Shown piece by piece: positions 6,101 to 6,861 of a stretch of 6,861 nt of DNA. Positions within the stretch are counted from its first letter, which is position 1. Each line of letters begins with the position of its first letter. Origin of the DNA: Actinomycetota bacterium (GTDB lineage Bacteria > Cyanobacteriota > Vampirovibrionia > Obscuribacterales > Obscuribacteraceae). The position numbers and the translations under genes are program-made. The notes beneath the pieces were generated by a model. It did no database searches. It worked only from the letters and a program-made list of their open reading frames with translations, and was not told the origin of the DNA. The DNA lies in the NCBI GenBank assembly GCA_903970355.1, contig CAJCIF010000300.1, forward strand, positions 1 through 6,861, in the 5' to 3' direction.

Positions 6101-6649
6101 TTAACCCTCTGATGCTGCGGTTTTTGCTTGTGTGACTTTGAGATGAGGTCTCACAATGCGCGCCAAACGATCTTTGGACATGGCACCCACGAAGGGTCCT
6201 TCGGACTGACCGCCATCAAGTAAAACAAAGGCCGGGACTGCGCTTATATCGTATTTATTGGCGATGGAAGGGTTATCCATAATGTCGATCTGGACAACTT
6301 TTAGAGCGCCGTTGTACTTGTTGGCAAGCTCATTAACAATCGGGCGCATCTTTGTGCAGGGGACGGAATTGTCGTGAATAAAATCGATTAGAACCGGCTC
6401 TTTCTGCTCCAGGACTTCCGATTGAAAGTTGGACTCGCTCACGCTTGCAATTTTGTCCGGCCCTTTGTAAGTTGACTCCGGTAGGGTTGAAACCGGTCCA
6501 GCTCCCTGATTTTGGCTACTATTGGGAGGAACTTCTTGCCCGTTATCCTGAGTCTGTGGTGCCGGTGCCGGCGGAGGGGGGGCCTGAATGCTATTAATGA
6601 TGCTGCCAACCACAAGCACGATGATAAAAACTATGATCGCATCCTTCAT
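6101..6649 (-). CDS. Membrane-anchored thioredoxin-fold protein with SVPC in place of CGPC
   Basis: A 182-residue protein starting at the ATG at 6649. A TTG one codon upstream is less likely, because AAGGGG lies 6 bases before the ATG and only 3 before the TTG. Residues 4-20 form one hydrophobic helix (signal-anchor). A Pro/Gln/Asn-rich linker (about 23-60, APPPPAPAP) follows, and the thioredoxin fold covers about 66-171: VLIDF at 86-90, active-site loop DNSVPCTKM (93-101), VVQIDIMDNP, and the cis-proline in SAVPAFVLLDGG (P139). Thioredoxins normally read WCGPC. Here W is N94, the nucleophilic Cys is S95 (codon TCC, one base from TGC), and only C98 remains, the sole cysteine of the protein. 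Ordinary dithiol chemistry is therefore not expected, and a binding or chaperone-like role is possible. The domain probably faces outside the cytoplasm. It is the first gene of the operon with the triple-AAA+ protease. Confidence 0.88.
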   Translation of the reverse strand: MKDAIIVFIIVLVVGSIINSIQAPPPPAPAPQTQDNGQEVPPNSSQNQGAGPVSTLPESTYKGPDKIASVSESNFQSEVLEQKEPVLIDFIHDNSVPCTKMRPIVNELANKYNGALKVVQIDIMDNPSIANKYDISAVPAFVLLDGGQSEGPFVGAMSKDRLARIVRPHLKVTQAKTAASEG

Positions 6650-6655
6650 CAATTA

Positions 6656-6661
6656 CCCCTT
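6656..6661 (-). promoter_or_regulatory. Ribosome binding site that fixes the thioredoxin-like start
   Basis: Minus-strand AAGGGG lies 6 bases from the ATG at 6649 and only 3 bases from the alternative TTG at 6652. Normal spacing favours the ATG, giving 182 residues rather than 183. Confidence 0.6.
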
Positions 6662-6709
6662 CGAGCTGCTAGCTTTGACTCATTCTATTTTATTCAATAA
6701 GCCAGCCAT

Positions 6710-6737
6710 CCTAGATTTTACCCGGGTAAAGACTAGG
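6710..6737. promoter_or_regulatory. 28-bp dyad, candidate operator between divergent genes
   Basis: The core TTTACCCGGGTAAA (6717-6730) is a perfect 14-bp palindrome. It is flanked symmetrically, after two unpaired bases on each side, by CCTAG (6710-6714) and CTAGG (6733-6737). It lies in the 180-base gap between the divergent thioredoxin-like operon and the gene starting at 6830. On the minus strand it contains TAAAAT, a possible -10 element, though no fitting -35 is visible. The length and symmetry suit a dimeric regulator such as a TetR-type protein; the identity of the regulator is unknown. A small AT palindrome, TTATTCAATAA, lies nearby at 6690-6700. Confidence 0.45.
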
Positions 6738-6829
6738 GAAACTGATAGTTTTGTGAATACGACGACTTTCTGCCAAAATTTACAAGTCCAATTGGCTCAA
6801 AATCTTGGAATCACGAAAATAGAGACAGT

Positions 6830-6861
6830 ATGAAAGTTGTAGAGTTTGACCGCTACGGACC
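6830..6861 (+). CDS. Start of a probable zinc-type alcohol dehydrogenase / quinone oxidoreductase (MDR family), 3' partial
   Basis: Only 10 full codons and two bases of the next are in the window: MKVVEFDRYG, then CC-, a proline whatever the third base. Beginnings of the form MKAV-x-F-D-x-YG(G/P) are very typical of medium-chain NAD(P)H quinone reductases and zinc-binding dehydrogenases, which reduce quinones or activated alkenes or oxidise alcohols in the cytoplasm. The ATG is preceded by AGAGA at 6821-6825, a weak ribosome site. The gene is divergent from the thioredoxin-like operon and shares the intergenic region holding the 28-bp dyad. The assignment rests on eleven residues, so the family call is tentative. 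Confidence 0.5.
   Translation, partial: MKVVEFDRYG

Noticed and set aside
5791..6135. + strand open frame of 114 codons opposite the 87-aa gene
   Set aside because: The minus-strand gene has a hydrophobic leader shared with its neighbour and an operon fit. The plus-strand frame has neither.
6751..6779. TTGTGA / 17 bases / CAAAAT as a + strand promoter for the gene at 6830
   Set aside because: Each hexamer matches only four of six consensus bases; too weak to call.
6588..6833. + strand open frame of 81 codons across the divergent gap
   Set aside because: It starts inside the thioredoxin-like gene on the opposite strand, crosses the dyad, overlaps the better MKVVEFDRYGP start and looks like no protein.

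Overview
The window looks like bacterial chromosomal DNA of moderate G+C. It is gene-dense, has Shine-Dalgarno-type ribosome sites, and contains no tRNA, rRNA, CRISPR or insertion sequence that I can recognise. The tandem proteins with a degenerate LysM-like C-terminus, next to membrane proteins with short MK-A-I-I leaders, remind me of deep-branching Cyanobacteriota (Melainabacteria, Obscuribacterales). That is only an impression from memory and I hold it weakly.

Left part (1-1875, + strand): two related genes lie head to tail. The first enters from outside the window (1-747). The second is complete (1060-1875). They share an N-terminal helical region ending in DEPGKV and a C-terminal region with the pattern R-[DN]-G-E-G-x-W-x-x-A-x-R-L, which looks like a diverged LysM domain. 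The two regions are joined by unlike linkers. A perfect 14-bp hairpin sits between the genes.

Middle (1876-2247): a 372-bp gap between convergent genes. It is rich in dyads: a 9-bp hairpin right after the second gene, a longer imperfect inverted repeat, and two copies of a GCTTGCCCGAAATT hairpin that resemble a REP-like intergenic repeat.

Right part (2248-6649, - strand): an apparent three-gene operon. In transcription order it encodes a membrane-anchored thioredoxin-fold protein whose CxxC motif has become SVPC, an 87-residue membrane or secreted protein of unknown function, and an 1179-residue FtsH-like membrane protease. The protease carries three complete AAA+ modules in tandem before a complete M41 zinc peptidase domain. 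Ordinary FtsH has one AAA+ module and about 600-700 residues. This triple-ATPase M41 protease is the most striking object in the window. If it forms a hexamer, three stacked ATPase rings would feed one proteolytic chamber. The operon suggests a membrane protein quality-control unit with a redox-altered thioredoxin partner.

Right edge (6650-6861): a 180-bp divergent intergenic region with a 28-bp dyad that looks like an operator, then the first 10 codons of a + strand gene beginning MKVVEFDRYGP. That start is typical of zinc-type alcohol dehydrogenase / quinone oxidoreductase (MDR) proteins.
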